A DNA stretch of 64,000 nt from Sulfuritalea sp. Lineage in GTDB: Bacteria; Pseudomonadota; Gammaproteobacteria; Burkholderiales; Rhodocyclaceae. A program made the position numbers and the translations under genes. Below the pieces are notes generated by a model. The model worked only from the letters and a program-made list of their open reading frames with translations. It ran no database searches and was not told where the DNA came from. Positions 47,681-57,157 of the stretch are shown in pieces; position 1 is the stretch's first letter; each line of letters opens with the position of its first letter. The stretch spans positions 112,204-176,203 of the forward strand of contig JALHPU010000004.1 of NCBI GenBank assembly GCA_022842325.1, given 5' to 3'.

Positions 47681-48519
47681 GCTTCGCCAGCGACTATCTG
47701 GCGCAACTCGACGCCTTCGCCGCCCGCAGCCCACTGCCGCGCGTGCGCGCACTGCACCTGCCGCCCGCGCACGCGGACCATGATGGCGGCGACAACAAGG
47801 GCGAGTTCTGTGCGCTGGAACTCGACGACGGCTCGCTCGGCCTTTCCTACGTGCGGCTCGACGACACGCTGGCGCGCCTGCGCGCTGGTGCCGACGGCCT
47901 CGGCCTCGCCGGCGCCGATGCGCTGGCCGTGGCGCGCCGTTACGCCGGCGCCGACTCTTGCGCCAGGACCCTCGGCTTCGCTGCGGCCAACGCGCTGACC
48001 CGCTGCCTGTTCGACCGCGCCGGCTTCCGCCCCGACGACAGTGCCGATTCGATCGGCCAGATGCAGCCGCAGGCGGGCGAGCAGATCGGCATGATCGGAC
48101 TGTTCCGGCCGCTGCTGGGGCGCATCCTGCAAAGCGGCGCACAGCTCACGGTGGTGGAACTGAAGGCCGAACTGGCCGGCGACGCCGAGGGCTACCGGGT
48201 CACACTTGACGCCGCGGAACTCGCCGCCTGCAGCAAAGTGGTATCGACCAGCACCCTGCTGCTCAACGACACCCTGGACCGCATGCTCGGCCACTGCCGC
48301 AACGCGCGCTGGTTCGCCATGGTCGGCCCCAGCGCCGGCTGCCTGCCCGACGCGCTGTTCGCCCGCGGCGTGACCCTGCTCGGCGGCAGCTGGGTGATCG
48401 ACCGCGCCGGTTTCGTCGACGCCCTTAAACGTGGCGAAAAACCCAGTGCCTTTGTCGCCAAGTTCGCCCTGACGGCGGACAACTATCCTGGCTTCGCGGC
48501 ACTGATCGCGCGAACCTGA
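47677..48519 (+). CDS. DUF364-like protein (putative heavy-metal chelation domain)
   Basis: 280 aa. The C-terminal two thirds fits the DUF364 Rossmann-like domain: EQIGMIGLFRPLLGRI, KVVSTSTLLLNDTLDRML, WFAMVGPSAGCLPDALF and GSWVIDR. Such proteins are linked by structure and context to metal or siderophore chemistry, without proven reaction. Being third in an operon with an AAA and a VWA subunit, all overlapping by ATGA, points to a common complex or a substrate of it. Contains a possible 24-bp element at 47936-47959. Confidence 0.75.
   Translation: MSFASDYLAQLDAFAARSPLPRVRALHLPPAHADHDGGDNKGEFCALELDDGSLGLSYVRLDDTLARLRAGADGLGLAGADALAVARRYAGADSCARTLGFAAANALTRCLFDRAGFRPDDSADSIGQMQPQAGEQIGMIGLFRPLLGRILQSGAQLTVVELKAELAGDAEGYRVTLDAAELAACSKVVSTSTLLLNDTLDRMLGHCRNARWFAMVGPSAGCLPDALFARGVTLLGGSWVIDRAGFVDALKRGEKPSAFVAKFALTADNYPGFAALIART
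47936..47959 (+). repeat. Possible 24-bp dispersed element inside the DUF364 gene
   Basis: Reads GCCGT-TAC-GCCGGCGCCGACT-CTT, one change in the core. It encodes Arg-Arg-Tyr-Ala-Gly-Ala-Asp-Ser. Confidence 0.4.
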
Positions 48520-48580
48520 GGCGTCCCGCCACGGCACCGGCGCCGTCCGCGTCGATACCGCTGCGCACAAGCATGGAACC

Positions 48581-48594
48581 GTTTAGGCCTAAAC
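48581..48594. promoter_or_regulatory. 14-bp palindrome before selO, possible operator
   Basis: GTTTAGGCCTAAAC, perfect, 28 nt before the selO start and AT-richer than its surroundings. No regulator can be named. Confidence 0.3.
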
Positions 48595-48622
48595 TGGTCT
48601 TTCCTTCCTTTGTCTGGCACTC

Positions 48623-50242
48623 ATGAACGACATCCCGCGCCACCCGCTGGCCCCGCCGCTCCATCTCGACCTCTGCGATCCGCTGCTGGCGGGCCGCTTC
48701 GACAACAGCTTCGTCCGCGAGCTGCCGGCTGATCCGCTGCAGCAGGATTTCCCGCGCCCGGTGCGCAATGCCTGCTACAGCCGGGTCAAGCCGACACCGG
48801 TCGCGGCACCCGAATTGCTGGCCTGGGCCGACGCGGTCGGCGCCACGCTGGGCATCGCGCGTCCCGACTCGGCGACCGGCGCAGCGGCCGAAGTGCTGGC
48901 CGGCAACCTCGTATTGCCGGGCATGCAGCCCTATGCCGCGCGCTATGGCGGGCACCAGTTCGGCAACTGGGCCGGCCAGCTCGGCGACGGCCGCGCGCTG
49001 ACCCTGGTCGAAGTAATCGGAGCGGACGGCCGGCGCCGCGAGCTGCAACTCAAGGGCGCCGGCCGCACACCCTACTCGCGCCGCGCCGACGGCCGTGCCG
49101 TGTTGCGCTCCTCGCTGCGCGAATTCCTCTGCAGCGAAGCCATGCACTACCTCGGCGTGCCGACCACGCGCGCGCTCTCGCTGGTCGCCACCGGCGAGCC
49201 GGTGGAGCGCGACATGTTCTACGACGGCAACGCGCAGGACGAACCGGGCGCCGTCGTCTGCCGCGTCGCGCCCTCCTTCGTCCGCTTCGGCAATTTCGAG
49301 ATCCTCGCCGCCCATGAAGAACTCGACGAGCTCAAACGCCTCGCCGACTACGTGATCCGCACCCACCATCCCGAACTCGGCGCACCGTCGCCGGAGGTCT
49401 ACGCGCGCTGGTTCGAGGAAATCTGCCGCCGCACCGCGGTGATGGTCGCCGACTGGATGCGCGTCGGCTTCGTGCATGGCGTGATGAACACCGACAACAT
49501 GTCCATCCTCGGCCTGACCATCGACTACGGCCCCTATGGCTGGCTCGAAGGCTACGACCTGGGCTGGACGCCGAACACCACCGACGCACAGGGACGCCGC
49601 TACTGCTACGGCCGCCAGCCCGAAATCGCGCAGTGGAACCTGCTGCGCCTGGCCGCCGCGCTGTCGCCGCTGATCCCCGAGCGCGCCGACCTCGAGGCCG
49701 GCATCGACACCTATGTCCGCGTCTATGGCGAATGCGCGCGGCGCAACATGGGCGAAAAGCTCGGCCTGGGCGAATTCGCGGCCGGCGACGATGCGCTGGT
49801 GGAGGAACTGATCGAGGCCCTGCATGGCGCCGAAACCGACATGACGCTGTTCTTTCGCCGGCTCGCCGACCTGCCGCTCGACGCGACCGACGATGCCGCG
49901 CTGATCGCCCCGTTGCGCGCCGCTTTCTACGACGACGGCGACGGTGATCACCTGCTGCCCTGGCTGCGCCGCTACGCCGAGCGCCTGCGCAGCGACCCGC
50001 AGGGTATTGCGGCGCGTCGCACCAGAATGAACCGGACCAACCCGAAATACGTGCCGCGCAACTATCTGGCTCAGCTCGCCATCGATGCGCTAACGGCCGG
50101 CGATGCCTCGGTGCTGGAACGCCTGCTCAAGGTGCTCGAACGGCCCTACGATGAACAGCCGGAGCACGAGGACCTGGCCGCGCGCCGTCCCGAGTGGGCA
50201 CGCCACAAGGCCGGCTGCTCGGCGCTGTCCTGCAGTTCCTGA
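48623..50242 (+). CDS. selO: Protein adenylyltransferase SelO
   Basis: 539 aa pseudokinase-fold enzyme (YdiU/UPF0061). YGGHQFGNWAGQLGDGRA, LKGAGRTPYSRRADGRAVLRS, GVMNTDNMSILG and the DYGPYGWLE segment are the SelO hallmarks. It transfers AMP to protein Ser/Thr/Tyr during oxidative stress. The C-terminus ends CSALSCSS, with Cys where eukaryotic SelO has selenocysteine. It stands alone behind the DUF364 gene. Confidence 0.95.
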   Translation: MNDIPRHPLAPPLHLDLCDPLLAGRFDNSFVRELPADPLQQDFPRPVRNACYSRVKPTPVAAPELLAWADAVGATLGIARPDSATGAAAEVLAGNLVLPGMQPYAARYGGHQFGNWAGQLGDGRALTLVEVIGADGRRRELQLKGAGRTPYSRRADGRAVLRSSLREFLCSEAMHYLGVPTTRALSLVATGEPVERDMFYDGNAQDEPGAVVCRVAPSFVRFGNFEILAAHEELDELKRLADYVIRTHHPELGAPSPEVYARWFEEICRRTAVMVADWMRVGFVHGVMNTDNMSILGLTIDYGPYGWLEGYDLGWTPNTTDAQGRRYCYGRQPEIAQWNLLRLAAALSPLIPERADLEAGIDTYVRVYGECARRNMGEKLGLGEFAAGDDALVEELIEALHGAETDMTLFFRRLADLPLDATDDAALIAPLRAAFYDDGDGDHLLPWLRRYAERLRSDPQGIAARRTRMNRTNPKYVPRNYLAQLAIDALTAGDASVLERLLKVLERPYDEQPEHEDLAARRPEWARHKAGCSALSCSS

Positions 50243-50270
50243 TCAAGGGATTTCAAGATCGCAGAATGGC

Positions 50271-50307
50271 AAAAAGCCCGCTTCGGTATGCGCCGGAACG
50301 GGCTTCT
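50271..50307. terminator. Bidirectional hairpin between selO and arginase
   Basis: AAGCCCG pairs with CGGGCTT around an inner TTCGG/CCGGAA stem. On the minus strand it ends in GGGCTTTTT; on the plus strand in GGGCTTCTT. Confidence 0.65.
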
Positions 50308-50504
50308 TGCTGCCGCTTTAGCTGAATTTGTCGCGCCCGCAAGCTGAAACTCAAATCGGCGCTGCCCCTGGGGGGCTGGAGCCCGAAAGACTCCTGGGTT
50401 TATGGTGAAACGCTACTTCGTGGACGTTTTTTCAGCGCTATGTTCCTCCTGAGTTTGCCCTCAAGTCGAACGCAATTTCACTGTATGCCTCGTCACCGCC
50501 AAAG
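50308..50504. other. Intergenic stretch with no recognised feature
   Basis: About 200 nt between the hairpin and the arginase stop. Lower GC than average, no convincing frame, tRNA or repeat. A short plus-strand open frame without start context runs through it. Confidence 0.5.
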
Positions 50505-51386
50505 TCAAATTTCTATCACCGACCGGCACAGGTCATGGATCGCGCGGGCCGTGACGAAGTGCTCGTCGCGATAGGGGTTGTATTCGACGATCTCCAGCGC
50601 ACGCAGGCGTTCATCGCCCTGCGCCAGCGCCAATGCATCGGTCAGGTCGGCACGCGACAGGCCGCCGGCCACCGGCGTGCCGACTCCCGGCCCCTCGGCG
50701 GGATCGAGCGCGTCGAGGTCGATGCTGATGCCATAACCCGCCGTGTGCTGCGTCACCCGGCGCAGGGCATCGGCGAAAACCGCGGGCAAGCCGCGACGCT
50801 GCACCTCGTCCATGAAAAAAATCCGCACGCCGAGTTTGTTTAGCAACGCGGCCTCCGCCGATTCGAAACTGCGCACGCCGATCAGGCAGACATCCTCGGC
50901 CAACAGCTTCGGCGCGGCGCCGGTGACCCCGGTCAGGCGTGGATCGCCATGGCCGAGCAGGCAGGCCAGCGGCATGCCATGGACATTGCGGCTGGGACTG
51001 CTGGCCGGCGTGTGGCTGTCCATATGAGCGTCGATCCAGATCAGTCCCAGACGTTGACCAGGGTCCAGAGCGCCCTTCAGCCCCGACCAGGTACCGATGG
51101 CACAGGAATGGTCGCCGCCGATCACCAGCGGAAAATCGCCCTGCGCCAGATGCCCGGCCACTCGCTGCGCCAGCTGGCCGGCGATGCCCTGCACGGCATC
51201 GACCGGATCGGCGGGCAAGGGCGGTGCCAGGCGTACCGGCTCATCCCAGGCCAGGCCGTCGTCGACGCTTTCGAGATCGTCGAGGAAACGCAGCGTGCGC
51301 AACACCTCGGCGCCGTCCTGGCAAGCCGGATCTCCGGCCCCGTAGCCTGCGGCGACTCCGATGACGCGAATTCTGCGAGCGACCAA
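50505..51386 (-). CDS. rocF: Arginase
   Basis: 293 aa, ureohydrolase fold. The Mn ligands are in GGDHS (about 91), DAHMDSHT (about 118-125) and SIDLDALDP (about 222). The NVHGMPL and DP-x-E segments are those of arginase rather than agmatinase, so L-arginine to ornithine and urea is likely. The start is TTG with an AGGAG site 7 nt before; no ATG fits. Confidence 0.88.
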   Translation of the reverse strand: MVARRIRVIGVAAGYGAGDPACQDGAEVLRTLRFLDDLESVDDGLAWDEPVRLAPPLPADPVDAVQGIAGQLAQRVAGHLAQGDFPLVIGGDHSCAIGTWSGLKGALDPGQRLGLIWIDAHMDSHTPASSPSRNVHGMPLACLLGHGDPRLTGVTGAAPKLLAEDVCLIGVRSFESAEAALLNKLGVRIFFMDEVQRRGLPAVFADALRRVTQHTAGYGISIDLDALDPAEGPGVGTPVAGGLSRADLTDALALAQGDERLRALEIVEYNPYRDEHFVTARAIHDLCRSVIEI

Positions 51387-51473
51387 TTATTTCTCCTGAG
51401 CACTACCCGGCGACGCGCGCCTGCTGCCGCGACCGATCTGTAGTCTAATGTGGCGCCGTTTTCCCCGCACACC

Positions 51474-52025
51474 ATGGCCCTCAAGTCGACCATTTTCAAG
51501 CTGGAACTCCAGATCGCCGATCTGGACCGCAACTATTTCCAGAACCATGCGCTGACCGTGGCCCGCCACCCGTCGGAAACCGACGAGCGCATGATGGCCC
51601 GCGTGCTGGCCTTCGCGCTGTACGCCGACGAGGCATTGAGCTTCGGCAAGGGCCTGTCGTCGGAGGACGAGCCCGATCTGTGGCGCAAGGACCTGACCGG
51701 GGCCATCGAGCTCTGGATCGAGGTCGGCCTGCCCGACGAAAAGCGCGTCCGCCGGGCCTGCGGCCGCGCCAACCAGGTGGTGGTGCTGACCTACGGCGGC
51801 CGCGTCGCCGACATGTGGTGGCAGCAGAACCAGGCGGCACTGCAGCGGCAGGACAAGCTGACCGTGCTCAACATCGCCGCGGAGGATTCGAAGGCGCTGG
51901 GCGCGCTGGCGGAGCGCGGCCTGCAACTGCAATGCACGCTGCAGGAAGGCGAATTCTGGCTGATCGCCGACGGCGAAAGCCTGCACATCGCGCCCGAAAC
52001 CCGGATGGCGCCGCGCGCACGCTGA
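51474..52025 (+). CDS. yaeQ: YaeQ family protein
   Basis: 183 aa from MALKSTIFK, the standard YaeQ start. HPSETDERMMARVLAFALYAD, and the E-L-W-I-E-V-G-L-P segment, are diagnostic. The fold is related to PD-(D/E)xK nucleases; the role is not established beyond genetic links to transcription elongation control. A REP array follows directly. Confidence 0.93.
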   Translation: MALKSTIFKLELQIADLDRNYFQNHALTVARHPSETDERMMARVLAFALYADEALSFGKGLSSEDEPDLWRKDLTGAIELWIEVGLPDEKRVRRACGRANQVVVLTYGGRVADMWWQQNQAALQRQDKLTVLNIAAEDSKALGALAERGLQLQCTLQEGEFWLIADGESLHIAPETRMAPRAR

Positions 52026-52052
52026 CGGCTGTCCCACCGTGGTGGAAGGCGC

Positions 52053-52185
52053 TGTAGGGCCGACTTCAGTCGGCCAGGGGTTGTTGGCGTTGTAGGGCCG
52101 ACTTCAGTCGGCCAGGGGTTGTTGGCGTTGTAGGGCCGACTTCAGTCGGCCAGGGGTTGTTGGCGGACTGAAGTCCGGCCTACGC
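52053..52185. repeat. REP/REPIN-like array: three direct 38-bp units and one inverted REP
   Basis: Units at 52053, 52091 and 52129 (38-bp period) each hold GTAGG followed by GGCCGACT-TC-AGTCGGCC, a perfect 8-bp stem, and then AGGGGTTGTTGGC. An inverted related unit (on the minus strand GTAGG then CCGGACTTCAGTCC) closes the array at about 52165-52185. The GTAG head plus imperfect hairpin and inverted partner are REPIN features. The inverted GTAG supplies the TAG stop of the next gene. Confidence 0.8.
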
Positions 52186-52653
52186 TTCGCGCAATGCCAG
52201 CAACGCGGCGCCAACACCGCCCTGCACCAGCGGCAGCGGCACCGCCAGCATCAGATTGAATGGCAGGCCAAAATCCTCGACGATATGGCCGGCGGCATCG
52301 CGCCAGCATCCGTCGGCTCCGGGACCGCTGGCGCGCAGGCGTTCGCGCAAGGGCCGCAGGTCGTCTGCATAGCCGATCACCGGCTTGCCCAGCGCCAGCG
52401 CGTAACCGATTTCAACGCAGGTTCCGGAATCCGGCTCGGCGCCGCGAAACGGATTGAGGTTAGCCAGCACCGCATCGGACTCGGCGATGCACTGCAGATT
52501 GCTGCGATAGATTGCCGCGGCCGTCGCCGGCACCTCCTCATCGAGCGGGATCAGAGCCTCGTGCCCGGCGGCGCGGCACAGTTCGCGCACCTGTCCGGCC
52601 CAGGCCATCGCGTCAGGCCGGAACACGTCCGGCCCCGCCAGGTAGAGCTTCAT
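52180..52653 (-). CDS. Nucleoside 2-deoxyribosyltransferase
   Basis: 157 aa. YLAGPDVF at the start, AVLANLNPFRGAEPDSGTCVEIGYALALGKPVIGY with the catalytic Glu, and a C-terminal FNLML, the usual family pattern. It exchanges bases between deoxynucleosides in salvage. Its stop codon lies in the REP array. Same strand and close to the ankyrin gene. Confidence 0.88.
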   Translation of the reverse strand: MKLYLAGPDVFRPDAMAWAGQVRELCRAAGHEALIPLDEEVPATAAAIYRSNLQCIAESDAVLANLNPFRGAEPDSGTCVEIGYALALGKPVIGYADDLRPLRERLRASGPGADGCWRDAAGHIVEDFGLPFNLMLAVPLPLVQGGVGAALLALREA

Positions 52654-52669
52654 GCCGCAGCCTTGCGCT

Positions 52670-53122
52670 TCAGAACTCCTCCTGGCCGAGCATGATCAGT
52701 TCATAGATGCCTTTCGGCGTGCCCGGAAGTTGCGCGATATGGATGGCCGTCATGCCGTCCAGGCGCGCGATCTCGATATCCGCGCCGACCGCGAGCAGCA
52801 GTTCGACCGGGCCGGGATGGCCATTCAGCACCGCCGTGATCAGCGGCGTGTTGCCGTCCTCGTCCTGTGCATCGACGTCGCAACCGGCGCTGACCAGCGT
52901 CGCGCAAATGCTCTCATGGCCGCCGGCCGCCGCCGCGTGCAGCGGGCGCTCCTTCTTCGGACCGAACACCTCGACGTTGGTGCCGGCCTCGCACATCACT
53001 TTCACTGCGGCCAGGCAGCCGAGCCTGGCGGCAACGTAGAGCGGCGGGCCGTCGCGCGCCAGCAGCGCCTCGGTGAGGCTGATGTTGACCCAGTCGGCGG
53101 GCGTCAGTTCGGGGGTCGGCAT
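52670..53122 (-). CDS. Ankyrin-repeat protein
   Basis: 150 aa with about four ankyrin repeats, for example PLHAAAAGGHESICATLVSAG and TPLITAVLNGHPGPVELLLAVG. A binding protein without catalytic motif; partner unknown. It lies 3 nt behind the dienelactone hydrolase gene and 16 nt before the deoxyribosyltransferase gene, so the three form one unit. Confidence 0.88.
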   Translation of the reverse strand: MPTPELTPADWVNISLTEALLARDGPPLYVAARLGCLAAVKVMCEAGTNVEVFGPKKERPLHAAAAGGHESICATLVSAGCDVDAQDEDGNTPLITAVLNGHPGPVELLLAVGADIEIARLDGMTAIHIAQLPGTPKGIYELIMLGQEEF

Positions 53123-53125
53123 GGA

Positions 53126-53803
53126 TCAGGAAAGATGCCTGGCGAGGAAGGCTATCGTGCGGTCCCAGGCCTGGTTGGCACAGGCGGCGTCATAGACCTC
53201 GCCGCGGCGCTCGTTGAAGAAGGCGTGGTCGGCCGTGTAGCGATACAGTTCCGGCGGATTGCCGGCGGCGCGCATGGCGGCTTCGAGCGCGTCGGCGGCG
53301 GCCGGCGTGCACCAGTCGTCCTTGCTGGCGAAATGCGCCTGGAAGGGAATCCGGATCTGCGCCGGATCGGCGAACTCCTTGGGCGGAATGCCGTAGAAGC
53401 ACACGCCGGCGGCGAGATTCGGCACATGCACGGCGGCGGCGATGGTCAGCGCGCCGCCCATGCAGAAGCCCATCGCCGCGACCTTGCCGCTGCCGTTGCC
53501 ACCCATGCCACGCAGATGGTCGACGGCGCCGCGGATATCCTGGTGCGTGGCGCCGGGAAAATCCAGGCCGTTCATCAGGTGGCTGGCCTCGTCGGGCTGT
53601 TGCGTCACGCGGCCCTGGAACAGGTCGGGCGCCAGGGCGTTGTAGCCGGCACGGGCGAAGCGGTCGACGATGCCGCAGATCTGGTCGTTGAGGCCCCACC
53701 ATTCCTGGATCACCACCACCCCGGGGCGGCCCTGGCCGGCACCGGCCAGGTAGCCCTTGCAACTGCTGCCGTCCGGTCGCTTGAAATCGATCATCTGTCC
53801 CAT
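53126..53803 (-). CDS. Dienelactone hydrolase family protein
   Basis: 225 aa alpha/beta hydrolase. Catalytic triad candidates: Cys in GFCMGGAL (about 113), Asp in DDW (about 162) and His in DHAFFN (about 193). QEWWGLNDQI is the family substrate-pocket stretch. Classic DLH acts in chlorocatechol degradation, but many homologues have other or unknown esters, and no catechol genes are near. Confidence 0.9.
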   Translation of the reverse strand: MGQMIDFKRPDGSSCKGYLAGAGQGRPGVVVIQEWWGLNDQICGIVDRFARAGYNALAPDLFQGRVTQQPDEASHLMNGLDFPGATHQDIRGAVDHLRGMGGNGSGKVAAMGFCMGGALTIAAAVHVPNLAAGVCFYGIPPKEFADPAQIRIPFQAHFASKDDWCTPAAADALEAAMRAAGNPPELYRYTADHAFFNERRGEVYDAACANQAWDRTIAFLARHLS

Positions 53804-53877
53804 GCCCGGCTCCTCCGTTGTGGCAAAAGCTGCAATTTACCGGAAATCGACTGGCATCGACGCGCGGAAGCCTCTCG

Positions 53878-53883
53878 TATAAT
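53878..53883 (+). promoter_or_regulatory. Probable -10 box of the dap operon
   Basis: TATAAT, 30 nt before the dapC GTG. The -35 candidate is weak. Confidence 0.4.
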
Positions 53884-53913
53884 GCCGGCCTTGCCCTTGC
53901 CGATGTCCCCGCC

Positions 53914-55116
53914 GTGAATCCCGATCTCGACCGCCTGCAGCCCTATCCCTTCGAAAAGCTGCGCCACCTGTTTGCCGGCGTGCCGCCGGCGCCGACTTTC
54001 GGCGAGATCAAGCTGTCGATCGGCGAGCCGCAGCATCCGACGCCGCCCTTCATCCAGCGCGCTCTGGCGGACAACCTCGCCGGGCTGGCCAACTATCCGA
54101 CCACCCAGGGTTCGGATGCGCTGCGCCAATCCATCGCGGCGTGGATCGCGCGCCGCTATGGCGTACCGACCCCGGATTTCGTAACCCAGGTGGTGCCGGT
54201 GAATGGCTCGCGCGAGGCGCTGTTCGCCTTCGCCCAGACCGTCATCGACCGCAAGGGCGGCGCAGCCAGGGTGGTCTGTCCCAATCCCTTCTACCAGATC
54301 TACGAAGGTGCGGCGCTGCTCGCCGGGGCGACGCCGGTCTATCTCAACACCCTGCCGCACAACGACTTTGCCATGGACTGGGGCGCCCTGCCGGAAACCG
54401 TCTGGCGCGACGTGCAGCTGGTGTATGTCTGTTCGCCGGCCAATCCGACCGGCAAGGTGATGGATCTCGCCGCCTGGAAAACCCTGTTCGAACTTTCCGA
54501 CCGTTACGGCTTCGTCATCGCCTCCGACGAGTGCTATTCCGAAATCTATTTCGACGAAGCCCATCCGCCCCTGGGCGGACTCACCGCCGCCGCGCAACTG
54601 GGCCGCCACGACTACTGCAACCTGGTGGCCTTCTCCAGCCTGTCGAAGCGCTCCAACGTGCCGGGCCTGCGCTCCGGCTTCGTCGCCGGCGATGCGGCGA
54701 TCCTCAAGAAATTCCTGCTCTACCGCACCTACCACGGCAGCGCCATGAATCCGGCGGTGCAGGCGGCCAGCATCGCGGCCTGGAACGACGAAGCCCACGT
54801 GCGCGACAATCGCCGCATGTATGCCGAGAAGTTCCATGAAGTCACGCCGCTGATCGCCCGCCACCTCGATTGCCGCATCCCCGATGCCGGCTTCTACCTC
54901 TGGGCGAAAACGCCGATCGCCGACACCGAGTTCGCCCGCGAACTGCTGCGCCGGAAGAACGTCGTGGTGCTGCCGGGCAGCTACCTGGCGCGCCCATCCA
55001 CCCACGGCGACGGCATCAATCCGGGCGCCAACTTCATCCGCATCGCGCTGGTCGCCAGCCACGAGCAGTGCCTCGAGGCTGCTCACCGCATCGACGAATT
55101 TTGTCTATCTCTCTGA
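53914..55116 (+). CDS. dapC: Succinyldiaminopimelate transaminase
   Basis: 400 aa from GTG ([17 protein letters not shown]). Class I PLP fold: [21 protein letters not shown] and the PLP Lys in [16 protein letters not shown]. The start PYPFEKLR and position before dapD are typical of betaproteobacterial DapC. It converts N-succinyl-2-amino-6-ketopimelate to N-succinyl-LL-DAP in lysine and peptidoglycan synthesis. A possible 24-bp element copy lies at 53977-54000. Confidence 0.93.
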   Translation: MNPDLDRLQPYPFEKLRHLFAGVPPAPTFGEIKLSIGEPQHPTPPFIQRALADNLAGLANYPTTQGSDALRQSIAAWIARRYGVPTPDFVTQVVPVNGSREALFAFAQTVIDRKGGAARVVCPNPFYQIYEGAALLAGATPVYLNTLPHNDFAMDWGALPETVWRDVQLVYVCSPANPTGKVMDLAAWKTLFELSDRYGFVIASDECYSEIYFDEAHPPLGGLTAAAQLGRHDYCNLVAFSSLSKRSNVPGLRSGFVAGDAAILKKFLLYRTYHGSAMNPAVQAASIAAWNDEAHVRDNRRMYAEKFHEVTPLIARHLDCRIPDAGFYLWAKTPIADTEFARELLRRKNVVVLPGSYLARPSTHGDGINPGANFIRIALVASHEQCLEAAHRIDEFCLSL

Positions 55117-55127
55117 AAGAAACTGCC

Positions 55128-55946
55128 ATGACCGAACTCCAGCAAATCATCGAGCAAGCCTGGGAAGACCGCGCCAGCCTGAGCCCCGGTGCCGCACCGG
55201 CGCGCATCGGCGACGCCGTCGCCCACGTCATCGGTGAACTTGACAGCGGCACGCTGCGCGTCGCCGAAAAAATCGACGGCGAATGGACCACCCATCAATG
55301 GATCAAAAAGGCCGTGCTGCTCTCCTTCCGCCTTGAAGACAATGGCGTGACCGAGGCTGGCCCGATGCGCTATTACGACAAGGTACCGAACAAGTTCACC
55401 AACTACGCGGCCCACGACTTCGCCAACGGCGGCTTCCGCGTCGTGCCCGGCGCCATCGTCCGGCGCGGCAGCTTCATCGGAAAAAATGTGGTGCTGATGC
55501 CCAGCTTCGTGAACATCGGCGCCTATGTCGGCGAAGGCACCATGGTCGATGGCTGGTCTACCGTCGGCTCTTGCGCGCAGATCGGCAAGAACGTGCATCT
55601 GTCGGGCGGCGTCGGCATCGGCGGCGTGCTGGAGCCCTTGCAGGCCAACCCGACCATCATCGGCGACAACTGCTTCGTCGGCGCCCGCTCGGAAGTGGTC
55701 GAAGGCGTCATCGTCGAGGACAACTGCGTGATTTCGATGGGCGTGTATATCGGCCAGAGCACCAAGATCTACGACCGCGCCACCGGCGAAGTCATGTATG
55801 GCAGGATTCCGGAGGGCTCGGTGGTGGTCAGCGGCAACCTGCCCTCGGCCGACGGCAAATACAGCCTGTATTGCGCCGTCATCGTCAAGCGCGTCGATGC
55901 ACAAACGCGGGCCAAGACCGGCATCAACGAATTGCTGCGCGACTGA
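55128..55946 (+). CDS. dapD: Tetrahydrodipicolinate N-succinyltransferase
   Basis: 272 aa, full length. Left-handed beta-helix with hexapeptide repeats ([61 protein letters not shown]). It makes N-succinyl-2-amino-6-ketopimelate, the substrate of DapC. It follows dapC by 11 nt. Confidence 0.96.
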   Translation: MTELQQIIEQAWEDRASLSPGAAPARIGDAVAHVIGELDSGTLRVAEKIDGEWTTHQWIKKAVLLSFRLEDNGVTEAGPMRYYDKVPNKFTNYAAHDFANGGFRVVPGAIVRRGSFIGKNVVLMPSFVNIGAYVGEGTMVDGWSTVGSCAQIGKNVHLSGGVGIGGVLEPLQANPTIIGDNCFVGARSEVVEGVIVEDNCVISMGVYIGQSTKIYDRATGEVMYGRIPEGSVVVSGNLPSADGKYSLYCAVIVKRVDAQTRAKTGINELLRD

Positions 55947-55978
55947 GCCAACCACGCAACGGGCAAAGGAGAAACCTC

Positions 55979-57157
55979 ATGGGCACGATGCAGAGACTGT
56001 TCCAGTTGATGGCGGAGAAGAAGGCGTCGGACCTGTTCGTCTCCGTCGGTTCGCCGATCCACATCAAGATCAACGGCAATTCGGTGCCGATCAACCAGAC
56101 CTTGATGGACTCGGCGACCATCATGAATCTGTTCGGCGAGATCCTCACCGAGAAGCAGATGAACCTGTTCCTCGAGGAACTCGAGTTCAACGGCGCTTAC
56201 AGCATGCCCGGCACCGGCAATTTCCGCCTCTCCTGTTTCCGCCAGAAGGGCTCGCCGGCCCTCGTGGTGCGCTACATTCCCAGCGACATTCCGGATTTCG
56301 ACACGCTCAGCCTGCCCGACGTGCTGAAGGAAGTGATCATGGAAAAGCGCGGCCTGATCCTGATGGTCGGCGCCACCGGCTCGGGCAAGTCGACCACCCT
56401 GACCTCGATGATCGACTACCGCAACGCGCGCAAGTCGGGCCACATCCTGACCCTGGAAGACCCGGTCGAATTCATCTTCCAGAACAAGAAATCCATCGTC
56501 AATCAGCGCGAGGTCGGCTCCGACACCAAGGCCTTCCACATCGCGCTGAAGAACGCCCTGCGCCAGGCACCCGATGTCATTTTCATCGGCGAAATCCGCG
56601 ACAAGGACACCATGAGCCAGGCCATCGCCTACGCCCAGTCCGGCCACCTGTGCATGGCCACGCTGCACGCCAACAACAGCTACCACGCGATGAGCCGCAT
56701 CATCAGCTTCTATCCGCTGGAAAACCGCCCGGCCCTGCTCTCCGACCTCGGCGTCACGCTGAAGTGCGTGATCTCGCAGCGCCTGGTGAAGAAGCCCGAC
56801 GGCGGCCGCGCGCCGGCCGTGGAAGTGCTGCTCAACTCGCGCTATATCGCCGAGCTGATCGAGAAGGGCGACCTCGGCGAAATCAAGGACGCCATGGAAA
56901 AATCCATGGTGCCCGGCAGTCAGACCTTCGAGCAGTGTCTCTACACGCTTTACGCCTCGGGCGTCATCACGCTGGAAGAGGCACTGAACAACGCCGACTC
57001 GGCCAACAACCTGCAGCAGGTGATCAACAACGCCGCGGCACCTGCCGCCGCCGGCGCCCCCGCGGCCAAGGCCGCCGATCCGGCCGCCGCACCCGACTAC
57101 ACCAAGTCGGTGGCGCCGGGCTCCTTCAGCGACTTCAAGCTGGACATGGGCAGCTGA
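55979..57157 (+). CDS. pilU: Type IV pilus retraction ATPase PilU-like
   Basis: 392 aa, AAAGGAG upstream of ATG. PilT/VirB11 family: Walker [14 protein letters not shown] (about 130), Asp box LTLEDPVEF, Walker [10 protein letters not shown], His box [11 protein letters not shown]. PilU-like features: [11 protein letters not shown] start and a C-terminal Ala-Pro-rich tail (about 350-375). It assists PilT in pilus retraction. No other pilus gene is nearby; it is embedded between dapD and dapE and overlaps dapE by one base. Confidence 0.9.
   Translation: MGTMQRLFQLMAEKKASDLFVSVGSPIHIKINGNSVPINQTLMDSATIMNLFGEILTEKQMNLFLEELEFNGAYSMPGTGNFRLSCFRQKGSPALVVRYIPSDIPDFDTLSLPDVLKEVIMEKRGLILMVGATGSGKSTTLTSMIDYRNARKSGHILTLEDPVEFIFQNKKSIVNQREVGSDTKAFHIALKNALRQAPDVIFIGEIRDKDTMSQAIAYAQSGHLCMATLHANNSYHAMSRIISFYPLENRPALLSDLGVTLKCVISQRLVKKPDGGRAPAVEVLLNSRYIAELIEKGDLGEIKDAMEKSMVPGSQTFEQCLYTLYASGVITLEEALNNADSANNLQQVINNAAAPAAAGAPAAKAADPAAAPDYTKSVAPGSFSDFKLDMGS

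Noticed and set aside
50308..50504. Small RNA or transposon relic between selO and arginase
   Set aside because: No promoter-terminator pair or transposase similarity could be supported; left as unassigned.
52053..52164. CRISPR array
   Set aside because: 38-bp units are directly adjacent without spacers and contain REP hairpins; no cas genes.
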